From positions 4,366,501 through 4,430,500 of the forward strand of contig NZ_CP051680.1 of assembly GCF_012849095.1 (NCBI RefSeq): a DNA stretch of 64,000 nt, written 5' to 3'. The DNA is from Cohnella herbarum. GTDB taxonomy: Bacteria > Bacillota > Bacilli > Paenibacillales > Paenibacillaceae. Below the pieces are notes generated by a model. The model had not been told where the DNA came from. It saw nothing but the letters and a program-made list of their open reading frames with translations, and made no database searches. The first letter of the stretch is position 1. Each line of letters starts with the position of its first letter. Both the position numbers and the translations under genes were made by a program. Of this stretch, positions 1-8,714 are shown one piece after another.

Positions 1-313
1 TAAAATGCGTTCTGCCCACAAGAGCGGCCCGATATTGGTGATCGTTAAAATAATCGGCAATCGTTCGTTCTCCCGGGCGGAACGGGACTTCGTTAAAGCG
101 TACGCCGTTGTTGTGCGTATATCTGCCTGTATACATTGCGGCCCTTGATGGACCGCATACCGCCGACTGAACGAATGTATTGGAGAACAATGCTCCGCTC
201 TCCGCGAGCGCGTCGAGATTCGGCGTTCTCACGAGCGGATGACCGGTAATGCCCAAGCTGTCGTAGCGTAGCTGATCTGCCGTAATGAACAGGATGTTAA
301 CCTTTTTATCCAT
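1..313 (-). CDS. Sulfatase family hydrolase (5' part, cut by window edge)
   Basis: About 104 residues are visible, starting at ATG 313 behind an AGAGAGGA ribosome site; the rest lies beyond base 1. The N-terminus MDKKVNILFITADQLRYDSL carries the metal-binding Asp13 of the alkaline-phosphatase-like fold. The CGPSR motif has Cys53 in the position that is matured to formylglycine in Cys-type (type I) sulfatases. Members hydrolyse sulfate esters, often on polysaccharides. No signal peptide is present in this start, so the visible form looks cytoplasmic. The gene follows rhaM by 32 bp and is probably co-transcribed with it and the upstream regulator, which suggests a role in desulfating a rhamnose-bearing glycan (inference). 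Phosphonate monoester hydrolases share this motif and cannot be excluded from a fragment. Confidence 0.85.
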   Translation of the reverse strand, partial: MDKKVNILFITADQLRYDSLGITGHPLVRTPNLDALAESGALFSNTFVQSAVCGPSRAAMYTGRYTHNNGVRFNEVPFRPGERTIADYFNDHQYRAALVGRTHF

Positions 314-345
314 TGAATCCTCTCTTTCCATTCCCGGTGTTTCCG

Positions 346-654
346 TCAATCCACGCGGAAGACTCGCTCTAGAAAGCGAAAGCCCATATTTTCATCCCGA
401 ATAATAATGTCGGACATATGGTTTCTCCACTGCGCGGCAATGGGTTCCGCCTGCATGGCTGCGAATGACGCGTCAAAATCCCCGTCATGCTCCATGTAGG
501 CGAATAACGTCGTCCCATTCAAGTAAATCGAATAATTGAAGAAACCGTGCTTCTTGATATTCGCCTTAATCTCCGGCCAAACGTCGACGTGTCTCCGTTT
601 GTACTCTTCCTCAGTCCCTGGCCGGATTTGAATGGTGAATGCTCTGCCCGTCAT
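346..654 (-). CDS. rhaM: L-rhamnose mutarotase (RhaM/YiiL family)
   Basis: A 102-aa protein matching the usual length of RhaM, which interconverts alpha and beta anomers of L-rhamnose before isomerisation. Family features are visible: an N-terminal strand AFTIQIRPG, the YKRRHVDVWPEI segment with the conserved His of the active site, an HGFFNYSIYL strand, and the C-terminal RFLERVF. The ATG at 654 sits behind a GGAGGAGG site about 11 nt upstream. The start lies 44 nt inside the end of the upstream regulator gene, so translation is probably coupled. Placed between a GntR/LacI-like regulator and a sulfatase, it indicates that the cluster handles rhamnose released from a glycan. No rhamnose isomerase, kinase or aldolase is in the window. 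Confidence 0.9.
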   Translation of the reverse strand: MTGRAFTIQIRPGTEEEYKRRHVDVWPEIKANIKKHGFFNYSIYLNGTTLFAYMEHDGDFDASFAAMQAEPIAAQWRNHMSDIIIRDENMGFRFLERVFRVD

Positions 655-1714
655 GCAGACTAGCCTCCTCCGCGCCGGGTTCGATGGTGTTGATCGACTC
701 TCTGTAGATCACCCTGCAAGGCAGCAGTTCAGTTCCTCTGTCAAACTGTTCATCGAGCAGTCTGGCCATCGCCATTCTGCCGATCTCGTAAAACGGTTGA
801 ACCATCGTGCTCAACGAGATGCGCATGAGCGATTCGAACGGGATGTAGCCGGATGCGAACAGCGACAAGTTGACAGGCACTTCGATATCCTTCTCCACAA
901 GCGTTTCCAAGATTGTCAGCGTGGACATGTAGTCGGCCGCGAAGATCGCGGTGCATTCCGGATGACGATCCACCCAATCGCTGAATAGGTCATGGGCATC
1001 ATTCAAATTCTCCGGCCTGCCAACGAACCAGTCGTCGGAGAAAGGCAACCCCCGCTTCTTGAAACAATCCCGAAACGCATCTTGGCGATGACGATAATTC
1101 GGTTGTCCATCCCGAAGACCCAGCAGGCCGATCCGTTGATGTCCCTTATCGAGCAGATAATCGATGACTTGAGTCGAGCCTTGATACAGATCGGCATTCA
1201 CGCAGCTGAACGGGACATTCTGGAAGTCCGAGTTCAACACGACAAAACGCTGTCCCGCTGCCCAGGCTTTGAGCAGGAAAGGTACCTGGTCTTCCGAAGG
1301 CGTAATAACGATATAACCGTTAATGTTAGCGGGCGCTTCGGCATTGCCGTTGTCGATAAACTGGATGGCGCGTCCTCTATCGTTCGCTTCATTGCGAAGA
1401 CCGTCCATCATTTCGGACAAGGTTGCGTATACGCTGGGATACGGATTGCAGAACCATACGCTGACCGGTTCGATGCCCTGTTTTATTTTGGCCGCGTTTG
1501 CGGAGACGTACGTCCCTTTCCCCTTCTCGGCGGTAAGGACGCCCTCGAGTATCAACTCGTTCACCGCGCGGTTTAACGTGCTCCAACTGCATTCGTATTG
1601 TTCCGATAAAGCGACGCGTCCGGGGAGAATATCCCCTGGGTTTAACTTGCCATCTGCGATTTTCTTCTTGATGCTTTGTTTTATCTGGTAGTAAGTCGGC
1701 GTGAACTGTTCCAT
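611..1714 (-). CDS. GntR-type transcriptional regulator with LacI-like effector domain
   Basis: A 367-aa repressor or activator. Residues about 8-72 form a GntR winged helix (YYQIKQSIKKKIADGKL, then LSEQYECSWSTLNRAVNELI). Residues about 85-350 resemble a periplasmic-binding-protein/LacI sugar-sensing domain (IGLLGLRDGQPNYRHRQDAF, FAADYMSTL). This architecture is that of the AraR-like regulators of Firmicutes that bind sugars. The ATG at 1714 follows AAAGGAGAATGGCTC. It is the first gene of the cluster with rhaM and the sulfatase, so L-rhamnose or a rhamnoside is a plausible effector (inference). A promoter with repeats is visible just upstream, suggesting autoregulation. Confidence 0.85.
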   Translation of the reverse strand: MEQFTPTYYQIKQSIKKKIADGKLNPGDILPGRVALSEQYECSWSTLNRAVNELILEGVLTAEKGKGTYVSANAAKIKQGIEPVSVWFCNPYPSVYATLSEMMDGLRNEANDRGRAIQFIDNGNAEAPANINGYIVITPSEDQVPFLLKAWAAGQRFVVLNSDFQNVPFSCVNADLYQGSTQVIDYLLDKGHQRIGLLGLRDGQPNYRHRQDAFRDCFKKRGLPFSDDWFVGRPENLNDAHDLFSDWVDRHPECTAIFAADYMSTLTILETLVEKDIEVPVNLSLFASGYIPFESLMRISLSTMVQPFYEIGRMAMARLLDEQFDRGTELLPCRVIYRESINTIEPGAEEASLHDGQSIHHSNPARD

Positions 1715-1785
1715 GAGCCATTCTCCTTTCGTTCGTGTTATTAACCATTGTATTATAGTACATATGTATCAAGGTAGATGGGTTT

Positions 1786-1815
1786 AGTATAATGAGTCTT
1801 ACCCATTCGTGTCAA
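1786..1815 (-). promoter_or_regulatory. Sigma-A-like promoter of the regulator-rhaM-sulfatase cluster
   Basis: On the minus strand TTGACA (1810-1815) and TATACT (1786-1791) are separated by 18 bp, a near-consensus vegetative promoter about 70 bp upstream of the regulator start. An inverted repeat ATGGGT (1778-1783) / ACCCAT (1801-1806) brackets the -10 region. A perfect 10-bp palindrome TACATATGTA (1759-1768) lies downstream, overlapping the region where a repressor would block elongation. Both are candidate operators for the encoded regulator. A second TATAAT at 1752-1757 lacks a good -35. Confidence 0.6.
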
Positions 1816-1818
1816 CCC

Positions 1819-1844
1819 AAAGTATTCCAAAAAAAGTATTCCAA
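1819..1844 (-). repeat. Tandem 12-bp direct repeat immediately upstream of the -35 box
   Basis: AAAGTATTCCAA occurs at 1819-1830 and again at 1833-1844, a 14-bp period, ending four bases before the TTGACA box. The position fits an activator site, but no cognate protein is known here. The remainder of the interval to 2077 shows no gene. Confidence 0.4.
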
Positions 1845-2077
1845 TATTTCGTAATAGATTTACAGGCATGCAGAGGGGGAGGCACCATGTACCCAGTCCG
1901 CACGCATCATTTTCGTTAATCGTTTTTTTTCATCATCCGCTCTTTCCCGTTGCCTGAGTGAACTGCACATACCTGCAGATTCCCATAGCTAATTGGATAT
2001 GTGTACTTTGCTCAGGAGCTGGATTCCGTAAACAAAATAACCGCGCTATGCGCGGAGGGTCGATGTATATGCTTCAA

Positions 2078-2101
2078 GGGCGCAAGGTTTTCCTTGCGCC
2101 T
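2078..2101. other. Stem-loop downstream of the glycine-zipper gene
   Basis: A 9-bp perfect stem GGCGCAAGG / CCTTGCGCC with a TTTT loop, 36 bp past the stop of the minus-strand gene at 2138. There is no U-tract on either strand, so it may protect a 3' end or terminate weakly. Confidence 0.45.
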
Positions 2102-2137
2102 AGCTTGTCTTGATAATAGATAGCTATTATCCGTTCA

Positions 2138-2368
2138 TTATTCTCGATGCGAGTTATCATCGTTATCTGTTACGGCTTCACCCGCATTATTGCCCAATGA
2201 AGCGCCTACGATGCCGCCTACAACAGTTCCGATCGGGCCTAAAGCCGAACCCACGACAGCGCCAACAGCACCGCCGCCTACTGCTCCAACAACTCCTCCG
2301 GCGTTAACGTCATCTTTGTTGTCTCCGTCAGAGTCATAGTTTCGATCGTGATCATTGTTTTTAGACAT
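2138..2368 (-). CDS. Small glycine-zipper protein
   Basis: 76 aa. The first 22 residues are very acidic and Asn/Asp-rich (MSKNNDHDRNYDSDGDNKDD). A central hydrophobic segment of about 45 residues is built of Gly/Ala/Val repeats (GGVVGAVGGGAVGAVVG, then GTVVGGIVGASLG) with GxxxG spacing typical of glycine-zipper membrane or pore-like helices. The tail is acidic again (TDNDDNSHRE). AAGGAGTGAG lies 5 nt before the ATG. Similar short proteins occur in Bacillales as uncharacterised membrane-associated or stress proteins; a bacteriocin-like role is possible, but no immunity or export gene adjoins. It stands alone between terminator-like structures. Confidence 0.7.
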   Translation of the reverse strand: MSKNNDHDRNYDSDGDNKDDVNAGGVVGAVGGGAVGAVVGSALGPIGTVVGGIVGASLGNNAGEAVTDNDDNSHRE

Positions 2369-2499
2369 TTAATCTCACTCCTTCGTTTTTGTGAAGGCTA
2401 CTGCTTGTAACGCAGTCCCAAAAAATATCTTGCCCTCTCTTGCTGAAATGGATTCATTAATAATTTTCTGTCAGAAACGTTAGCCTCTCATGCAATGGG

Positions 2500-2540
2500 A
2501 AAAACCCCAATCCCTAACGGCTAACGGGATTGGGGTTTTT
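2500..2540 (-). terminator. Intrinsic terminator after the SLH/RCC1 gene
   Basis: A perfect 15-bp stem AAAAACCCCAATCCC / GGGATTGGGGTTTTT with an 11-nt loop, 37 bp downstream of the stop at 2577. It has A- and T-tracts on both sides, so it can act in both directions. Confidence 0.9.
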
Positions 2541-2576
2541 CATAAGATAATCGTGTTGAGAAGAATCGTTACACCC

Positions 2577-5500
2577 TCATTGTTTCCGTGCCGACAACGC
2601 GCGTCCAATGAAAACGATCGCTTCCGCCCGTGTCGCGGTACCTTTAGGCACGAACAGATCCGCTTTGCGTCCTTGTATAATGCCTAGCTCGGATGCTACA
2701 GCCACGAACGGCTTCGCCCATGACGGGATCTTGCCATCGTCTGCGAACTTCGTTGTTGCATCGGTAGCCAACGTTAATCCCAACGCTCGAATGATAATCG
2801 CCGTCATCTCCGTACGGGTTAAGAGGGCATTCGGCTGGAAGCTTCCGTCCCCGTAACCGGATATCAGTTTATGCTTAACGGCCAACGTCACGGATGGACG
2901 CGCCCAAGCCCGAATTTCTTTGCCGTCTTTGAAAGAGATCTCCGTATCCTCTCCCGTATCCTTATATCCGAATGCGTTTATGAGCAGCTTCACGAACTCG
3001 GCTCGCGTTACCGCTTGGTCCGGTCGGAAGCTGTTGTCGGCATAACCTCTCGCCCAGCCATCGGTTAAAGCCTTGTTAATGGATGCTTCCGCCCAATGAC
3101 CGGAAACTTCCGCATAGGTTACCGGCTGCTTAGTTCCCGCTCCCGGCAGTCCCGGATCCGGTTTCGTGTCAGGATTACCAGATTTCGGGTCCGACCCTGA
3201 CGGGTCCGGCTTCACGGGCGGGTTCGGATTTGTTCCTGGACCCGTACCCGGATTAGTTCCCGGCGTTGTGCCCGGACCGTCTCCTCCGCTTGGTCTTCTC
3301 GTTATGACGACCGGAACGGTCGTTTCGCTGCCGCCGAATCGCGCGGTCAGCGTAATCTGACCCGAAGCTTGTCCGTACACAAGACCATCGCTGTTAATGG
3401 TGGCGATCGAAGAGTCCGACACAGAATACGTGCTTTCCTTCGTAACGTCCTTCGTTTCTCCGTTCCAATAATGCGCGGTTAACGCTGTTGCTACACTCGT
3501 CCCGGACATCGCTTCATACTGGTTTTTCCCGAATACGACTTTAGTAACGACCGGAACGAAGTTCACTTCCGCCGGTTGTCCTAGCATCAAACCCGTTCGC
3601 ATCGCGGTAACCGTCGCCTTGCCGGAAGTTCGCGACGTCATTTCCGCCGCGTAAACCCCGTATACCGCTTCCGTGACCGAACCGATCTCTCCTAGATCGG
3701 TCAAGAATGAAACATCCCCGCCGCTCTGAGTTAAGGCATTGCCGAACTTATCATAGACTTGAAGAACGATTGTCGCTTTATTTTCCCCGTTGGCCGGTAG
3801 GCTGTTAGGTTCGACATGCAGCACGGAATTGGCTGCGTCAGGATCGCTCGACAGGAAGGTAACTCGAGCGTCCAGCCCCAGAGGAACTTCGTTAATAGCT
3901 ACGCTTACTGTTGATGCGTCCGCTACTGTTGAGGTTAACGCTGCTTCATATTTGCCGACCGAGAGCTCGGTCAGTGGCCCCAAGGTCCCCCGCGAAGCGG
4001 TCAACGAAACATTGGGCACGCTTGACGACATGGCGTTGCCCCACGCGTCTTTCAACTCCAAGGTCAGAATAGACGAGCTTGTCCCATCGGCAGTAACAAC
4101 GCTTGGAGTTGCAATAAGGGTTGACGCGCTTGCGCTCGGAGCTCCGGGAGTCACCTGAACGCTTAGCTTGGTCGGAACTTCTAACCCGTTAATCGTAGCG
4201 GTAACTTTGCTTATCCCTGGTCGCTCGGACCTGAACGAAGCGGTGAATTTGCCCGCGCCTGCATAGGATACAGGTCCGACGACGCCAAAATCCGTAGTCA
4301 TCCGTACCCGGTCGGTGCCCGTATTCAGAGCGTTGCCTGCGCTATCCGCAAGCTGAATCGACACTTGAACGGTGTCTCCGGCCGTTGCGGATCGGGCGCT
4401 GTCCGCTGTCCATTTCGTTTGCGCAAGAGTACCTAAGGTCATTTGCGCCAACTTCTGAATCGTCGCCTCCGTACGATTGCCGCCTAATGCTTTAGAGGAG
4501 TTGCCGCCGACGCTCCATACGGAGCCATCGGTTCCAAGAATGCTCGTATGGGCATTGCCGGTCACTGCTATCGCGGCCTCGACAACCGGCGTTCCGTCTT
4601 CGCTAGCGATAACTTGACCGGGTATCGCTACCGAGGGCTCGTTCCATTCTCTTCCTAATTGATACTGAAACGTTGCTGCTACGTTCTGATTGGAGCCCCA
4701 CGTCCATAACGTTCCGTCGTTTCTAACCGCAACGCTGTGCTGAAAGCCGGCCTCCATCATCTTAACATCGCCGAAAGGGATACCCCCCGGCAAAATAATA
4801 GGACGGGCGCTAGTCTCGATTGGGTAATCCCTTCTGCCCAACTGCCCCGATAAATTATCGCCCCAGGACCATAATATGCCATCCGTCTTAAGGGCGAGCG
4901 AACTGTAACCTTTAGCCGATATCATCTTTACCCCGGTCAGGTTGCCCGAGTTTACGCCGTCGATTACGTTAACGGGATAGACTTGACTAGATTGCGTTCC
5001 GTTGCCCAGTTGACCGTTCGTATTCATCCCCCAAGCCAATACCTCATTGGTCGTGGTCAGCGCAAGCGAATGAAATTGACCGGCCGCTATCGCTTTGATT
5101 CCGTATAGTTTGATAGAAGAGGATGCCAATGATTGAACGGGGAACGTTGCACTCGTTTTCGTACCATTGCCAAGCTGCCCGTATATATTCAAGCCCCAGG
5201 ACCAGACGCCTCCATCCTCGTCGAGCGCGAGCGAATGAGAGTCGCTCGTAGATATTTCCGTAATTTTTTTGTTATTAAACCCGTCGATCTTTCCGGCAAC
5301 CCTTGTCGCTCCGATACGTCCAAGCTGTCCCATGCCGTTATCGCCCCACGAGTATACCGTGCCGTCGCGTTTGAGCGCGAGCGAATGCTGCGAAGCTGCG
5401 GAAACCGCGACGACATCGGATAATACTTGGCCGTTTCCGTCTATTACCGGCGATGCGTAGTCCCGGTTACCCGTCACGCCGACACCCAATTGACCGGACG

Positions 5501-5687
5501 TATTTCTCCCCCAGGACATGACCGTCCCATCGCTCATCAAAGCCAACATATGATAAGTCCCCGCGGAAATCGACTGAACGGTAAGCGAGGCTTGAGGCGC
5601 ACCGTCAGCCTTAACGGTCCAATTAGAATTCACCAACGAACTAGCGGTGAATAGTATTAGTAGACAATAGATTAGCTTCTTCCTCAA
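2577..5687 (-). CDS. SLH-anchored surface protein with RCC1 propeller and Ig-like domains
   Basis: 1036 aa, starting at TTG 5687 behind GGAGGTCAACAA. Residues 1-27 are a signal peptide (MRKKLIYCLLILFTASSLVN). About 35-420 hold RCC1 repeats with the recurring HSLALxxDGTVxSWGxNxxGQLG signature, predicting a beta-propeller. About 420-700 hold three invasin-like Ig domains (VTADGTSSSILTLELKDAWG). About 705-790 is a bacterial Ig (Big_2-like) domain, followed by a Pro/Gly/Asp-rich linker at about 793-850. Three C-terminal SLH motifs (YAEVSGHWAEASINKAL, FRPDQAVTRAEFVKLL) anchor it to pyruvylated cell-wall polymer. The start is 18 bp after the stop of the response-regulator gene, so it is in that operon and is likely its target. 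The propeller ligand is unknown. Confidence 0.9.
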   Translation of the reverse strand: MRKKLIYCLLILFTASSLVNSNWTVKADGAPQASLTVQSISAGTYHMLALMSDGTVMSWGRNTSGQLGVGVTGNRDYASPVIDGNGQVLSDVVAVSAASQHSLALKRDGTVYSWGDNGMGQLGRIGATRVAGKIDGFNNKKITEISTSDSHSLALDEDGGVWSWGLNIYGQLGNGTKTSATFPVQSLASSSIKLYGIKAIAAGQFHSLALTTTNEVLAWGMNTNGQLGNGTQSSQVYPVNVIDGVNSGNLTGVKMISAKGYSSLALKTDGILWSWGDNLSGQLGRRDYPIETSARPIILPGGIPFGDVKMMEAGFQHSVAVRNDGTLWTWGSNQNVAATFQYQLGREWNEPSVAIPGQVIASEDGTPVVEAAIAVTGNAHTSILGTDGSVWSVGGNSSKALGGNRTEATIQKLAQMTLGTLAQTKWTADSARSATAGDTVQVSIQLADSAGNALNTGTDRVRMTTDFGVVGPVSYAGAGKFTASFRSERPGISKVTATINGLEVPTKLSVQVTPGAPSASASTLIATPSVVTADGTSSSILTLELKDAWGNAMSSSVPNVSLTASRGTLGPLTELSVGKYEAALTSTVADASTVSVAINEVPLGLDARVTFLSSDPDAANSVLHVEPNSLPANGENKATIVLQVYDKFGNALTQSGGDVSFLTDLGEIGSVTEAVYGVYAAEMTSRTSGKATVTAMRTGLMLGQPAEVNFVPVVTKVVFGKNQYEAMSGTSVATALTAHYWNGETKDVTKESTYSVSDSSIATINSDGLVYGQASGQITLTARFGGSETTVPVVITRRPSGGDGPGTTPGTNPGTGPGTNPNPPVKPDPSGSDPKSGNPDTKPDPGLPGAGTKQPVTYAEVSGHWAEASINKALTDGWARGYADNSFRPDQAVTRAEFVKLLINAFGYKDTGEDTEISFKDGKEIRAWARPSVTLAVKHKLISGYGDGSFQPNALLTRTEMTAIIIRALGLTLATDATTKFADDGKIPSWAKPFVAVASELGIIQGRKADLFVPKGTATRAEAIVFIGRALSARKQ

Positions 5688-5705
5688 TTGTTGACCTCCA
5701 GGTCA

Positions 5706-6410
5706 TTAATCCTCCACCCAGCAAAACTTATAACCGAATCCGCGAATCGTTTGAATATACTTGGGCTCCGAAGGATTACTCTCGATTTTTTTACGTAAAT
5801 AGCGAATGTGAACACTTACGGTATTCTCCTCGCTCGTCCCTTCCAATCCCCAGATTCTGTCGTACAGCAGGCTTGCGCTGAATACTTGATTCGGATGGCT
5901 GGCTAAGAACAGGAGAAGCTGGCGTTCCTTAGCCGATAATCCGACCGTCTTCCCGCAGACCGTAACTTCGCAACCTATCAGATCAATGTCCAAGTCGCCG
6001 TTACGCAATCTGTTCTTGTTATTCGACTGCTTCCAATAGGCATAGCTTCGCAGTTGCGTCCGAATGCGCGCGATTACGACATCGACATCGAAAGGCTTAA
6101 CGATATAATCGTTCGCCCCTCCCTCCAAGCCGGCTACGATATCTCCGCCTTCTCTCCGGCATGTGACCAGAATGACGGGAATATCCGAACGGCTGCGAAT
6201 TTCCGCGCATAAGCCCATCCCGTCTCCGTCCGGAAGGTTAATATCCAGCAGCGCCAGATTAGGCAGCTCATTTCCAAGTAACGCCCGAGCTTCTCTAACG
6301 CTTCCAGCCGTTGTTACTCGGAACCCGCTCCCCTCCACGCACAACCGGAGCAATTCGCGAATGTCATGTTCATCTTCAACAATCATGATGTGCCCGTCCG
6401 ACATCTTCAT
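5706..6410 (-). CDS. OmpR/PhoB-family response regulator
   Basis: About 234 aa from ATG 6410 (the next in-frame ATG, 6404, is equally possible). GGGAAGG lies just upstream, so an upstream extension to 6491 is unlikely to be used. A receiver domain (HIMIVEDEHDIREL; phospho-acceptor Asp56 in LALLDINLPDGDG; LVTCR; Lys in VKPFD) is followed by a winged-helix effector domain (LSAKERQLLLFLASHPNQVF, VHIRYLRKKIE, IRGFGYKF). The kinase gene lies upstream and the SLH/RCC1 gene immediately downstream. Tandem half-sites spaced 11 bp, the usual arrangement for this family, lie 89 bp before its start, suggesting autoregulation. Confidence 0.92.
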   Translation of the reverse strand: MKMSDGHIMIVEDEHDIRELLRLCVEGSGFRVTTAGSVREARALLGNELPNLALLDINLPDGDGMGLCAEIRSRSDIPVILVTCRREGGDIVAGLEGGANDYIVKPFDVDVVIARIRTQLRSYAYWKQSNNKNRLRNGDLDIDLIGCEVTVCGKTVGLSAKERQLLLFLASHPNQVFSASLLYDRIWGLEGTSEENTVSVHIRYLRKKIESNPSEPKYIQTIRGFGYKFCWVED

Positions 6411-6498
6411 GCACCTTCCCTTCATTAAAATTCCGGCTTCATCCGGCGGAAAATGTATTTTTTTGACGAGGCACATTAAGCATCGTAGCAACGTCAGT

Positions 6499-6516
6499 TT
6501 AAGAGTAGATTAAGAG
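6499..6516 (-). promoter_or_regulatory. Putative response-regulator box upstream of the OmpR-type gene
   Basis: TTAAGAG-TAGA-TTAAGAG, two 7-bp half-sites with an 11-bp period. It is part of a 24-bp sequence (6494-6517) repeated exactly at 8666-8689 before the partner kinase gene. The half-site geometry is that used by PhoB/OmpR-type regulators. Confidence 0.6.
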
Positions 6517-6542
6517 AATTAAAAAAAGAGAGGTTACCGCAA

Positions 6543-8567
6543 TCATGCGGTTTCCTCCGGCTCCATCTCCCGCATCTGCGCATAACGCAGCGGAAAACGG
6601 ATATAAAACGTACTTCCTTGAGCCGACGAGCGTTCAAGCCCGATCTCTCCGTTATGGGCGTTCATGATCTCGCGGCAGATCGGTAATCCCAGCCCCGTTC
6701 CCATAACCGTCCCCGTTTTGGCGGCCTGCCCCCGATAATAACGTTCGAAAATATGCTCGCGTTCCGATGCTTCGATCCCGCATCCGCTGTCGACAAACCG
6801 GATAGTTAGCGACTGTCTTTCAATGACGGCCTCGATTCGAATCGCACCCCCAACAGGCGTAAATTTCCGCGCATTCGATAGCAAGTTAACGAATACTTGC
6901 TCCACGCGCATGGGATCGGCATATATAGCCGAGAATCGATCAGGCCAATCGGGCTCGGGAATCGGACTCCATGTAAAGGCGAAGCCCCTCTCTAACATGT
7001 CTAATTGCACCTTCGAACATAATCTCGCGAATAGATCCGTAAAGGGTACGAGCTCGAAATCGAACTGGGTATTTTTATTTTCAAGCCTGGCAATTTCCAG
7101 CATATCGTCGATCATCCGCTCCATAACGAGCGATTTATCGTGAATGACTTGCAGGTAGCGAGTTTCGCCCGCAGGTATGGTGCCGTTCAGCATTAACTGA
7201 ACATAACCTTTAATCGCCGTAATCGGCGTGTTGAGCTCATGGCTCACCTCTGAATACATATTGCTGCGAATATCGTCAATGCGCGCCAGCTTATCGTTAG
7301 CAATCCTAAGTTCATCATTCAGCTTCCCGAGCTCCTTGTTCGTCGAACGAAGCTGTGCCATGCGCATGATACGCATACCCATAATGATACCGAGACAGAG
7401 GATTGCTCCGCCGAAGCCAACGAATGTCCAACCGATTTGGGCAAACGCGTGATGAGAAGTCAACATTGTTCTGGGCGTAGGAAGCAGCCCGAATTGTCCG
7501 CTGACCGACTGGCCGAGCACCAACCCTCCCACCAACAAGGCATTACCGATGGCGAACACCGTAATTTCCGTATTCCTTCTCCGCCTAAGCGCACGAATCA
7601 GAACGACCGCCAATACGAGTAACAGACACGCCGAAATATAGTCGTAGAAGAGTTGGTAGAACAGCAGTTGAGCTTGTTCCCCTAATATTTGCCACCCTGC
7701 TATTGCCGTAAAGGCATAAACGACAACCGCGTAACCGAGATTACGAATCCAGGTGCTGCCTCTCTCGCCGACAATCGCATAGGTGATGAGAATACCGCTA
7801 GCATATCCGATATACCAATTGAAATGGACCAGCGATCCTAAGATCATGAGCGACTCCGGGCGGAAGGCATACTGCCAGCCTCCCCACAATACGGTTAAAT
7901 CGATAGCTATGCTCGCAAAAAATACGGCAAAATAAATAAAGAGCTTCTGGCTGCGGTTGAACAAAAACAATAGTAAAGAAATCGCGCTTAGCAGCGCTAG
8001 CACGATCGCCCCGGCCCATACCGGCGCTTCCGTTCGCAGCAGCTTCAGCGCTATAGCCGGTGCTGCTCCCGTCCAAACTTCGAAGCCTTCCAGATTTTGC
8101 CGAGGCGAAATACGCGCCACCAGAACCTGATCTTTAGCCCCGACCTTGCTGTCGTAAGCGATCATTCGCCAAGAAATAAATCCCGAAGGCAGCAGCTTCT
8201 CCGATCGGTAGATCGGCTTGCCGTCCGCATACAACGAAATCTCGAAATCTTCGACAATATACGAATAGACCAGGAGTTGCCCCGGAGAATGTTCATTATT
8301 CGGAATCGTTGCCTTCAACCACAACTCGCGGTTTGAGCTAACGCCTTGAGGATCGGCATCCATCGTAGAGAACGGATGCCAACGCGTGGGCAGCAGACCT
8401 TCAGAGATGTCCCCTAAATAATAGGAGTCCCACGTAATACGCGATGCCGGAGCTTCGCTTTCGGAAGCGCTCGTCTTCGCTTGCGTCGAGCTAATCGGAA
8501 ATATTAAAACTATGGGAAGTAGCATAAGGATTAACAACGTGAATTGCAATTGCTTTAATCGGTTCAT
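6543..8567 (-). CDS. 7TM-DISM sensor histidine kinase
   Basis: 674 aa. After an N-terminal hydrophobic segment (about 7-29), residues about 40-175 resemble the extracytoplasmic 7TMR-DISMED2 beta-sandwich often linked to carbohydrate or cell-surface ligands. Seven membrane helices span about 185-400, then a short coiled coil. The HisKA domain has the phospho-acceptor at about His443 (SEVSHELNTPITAIKGYVQ). The HATPase_c domain shows N box NLLSNARKF, G1 DSGCGIE and G2 GTGLGLPI. AAGGAG lies before the ATG. The OmpR-type regulator follows after about 130 bp with its own upstream box. The pairing with SLH genes on both sides suggests that it senses an envelope or glycan signal (inference). Confidence 0.92.
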   Translation of the reverse strand: MNRLKQLQFTLLILMLLPIVLIFPISSTQAKTSASESEAPASRITWDSYYLGDISEGLLPTRWHPFSTMDADPQGVSSNRELWLKATIPNNEHSPGQLLVYSYIVEDFEISLYADGKPIYRSEKLLPSGFISWRMIAYDSKVGAKDQVLVARISPRQNLEGFEVWTGAAPAIALKLLRTEAPVWAGAIVLALLSAISLLLFLFNRSQKLFIYFAVFFASIAIDLTVLWGGWQYAFRPESLMILGSLVHFNWYIGYASGILITYAIVGERGSTWIRNLGYAVVVYAFTAIAGWQILGEQAQLLFYQLFYDYISACLLLVLAVVLIRALRRRRNTEITVFAIGNALLVGGLVLGQSVSGQFGLLPTPRTMLTSHHAFAQIGWTFVGFGGAILCLGIIMGMRIMRMAQLRSTNKELGKLNDELRIANDKLARIDDIRSNMYSEVSHELNTPITAIKGYVQLMLNGTIPAGETRYLQVIHDKSLVMERMIDDMLEIARLENKNTQFDFELVPFTDLFARLCSKVQLDMLERGFAFTWSPIPEPDWPDRFSAIYADPMRVEQVFVNLLSNARKFTPVGGAIRIEAVIERQSLTIRFVDSGCGIEASEREHIFERYYRGQAAKTGTVMGTGLGLPICREIMNAHNGEIGLERSSAQGSTFYIRFPLRYAQMREMEPEETA

Positions 8568-8670
8568 GTTCGATCTGCTCTCCTTCAGCAGTAACCCTAC
8601 TTATTCTCTTCAGTGTACCCTCCACGGTTTCATTCGCATATAGGAATAGTTTAACTTTATCTAACTCAGT

Positions 8671-8688
8671 TTAAGAGTAGATTAAGAG
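8671..8688 (-). promoter_or_regulatory. Putative response-regulator box upstream of the 7TM-DISM kinase
   Basis: TTAAGAG-TAGA-TTAAGAG, about 104 bp before the kinase start and embedded in the 24-bp sequence shared exactly with 6494-6517. A further TTAACT/TAACTC run lies just downstream on the minus strand. Confidence 0.6.
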
Positions 8689-8714
8689 ACGCTTGAATCT
8701 ATTTATAGACAAGG

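Noticed and set aside
2079..2100. Hairpin near 2090 as a strong intrinsic terminator
   Set aside because: The stem is perfect but no T-run follows on either strand, so it is listed only as a stem-loop.
6411..6491. Longer N-terminus for the OmpR-type regulator
   Set aside because: The extra 27 codons have no ribosome site and precede a normal receiver start; GGGAAGG is placed for the start at 6410 or 6404.
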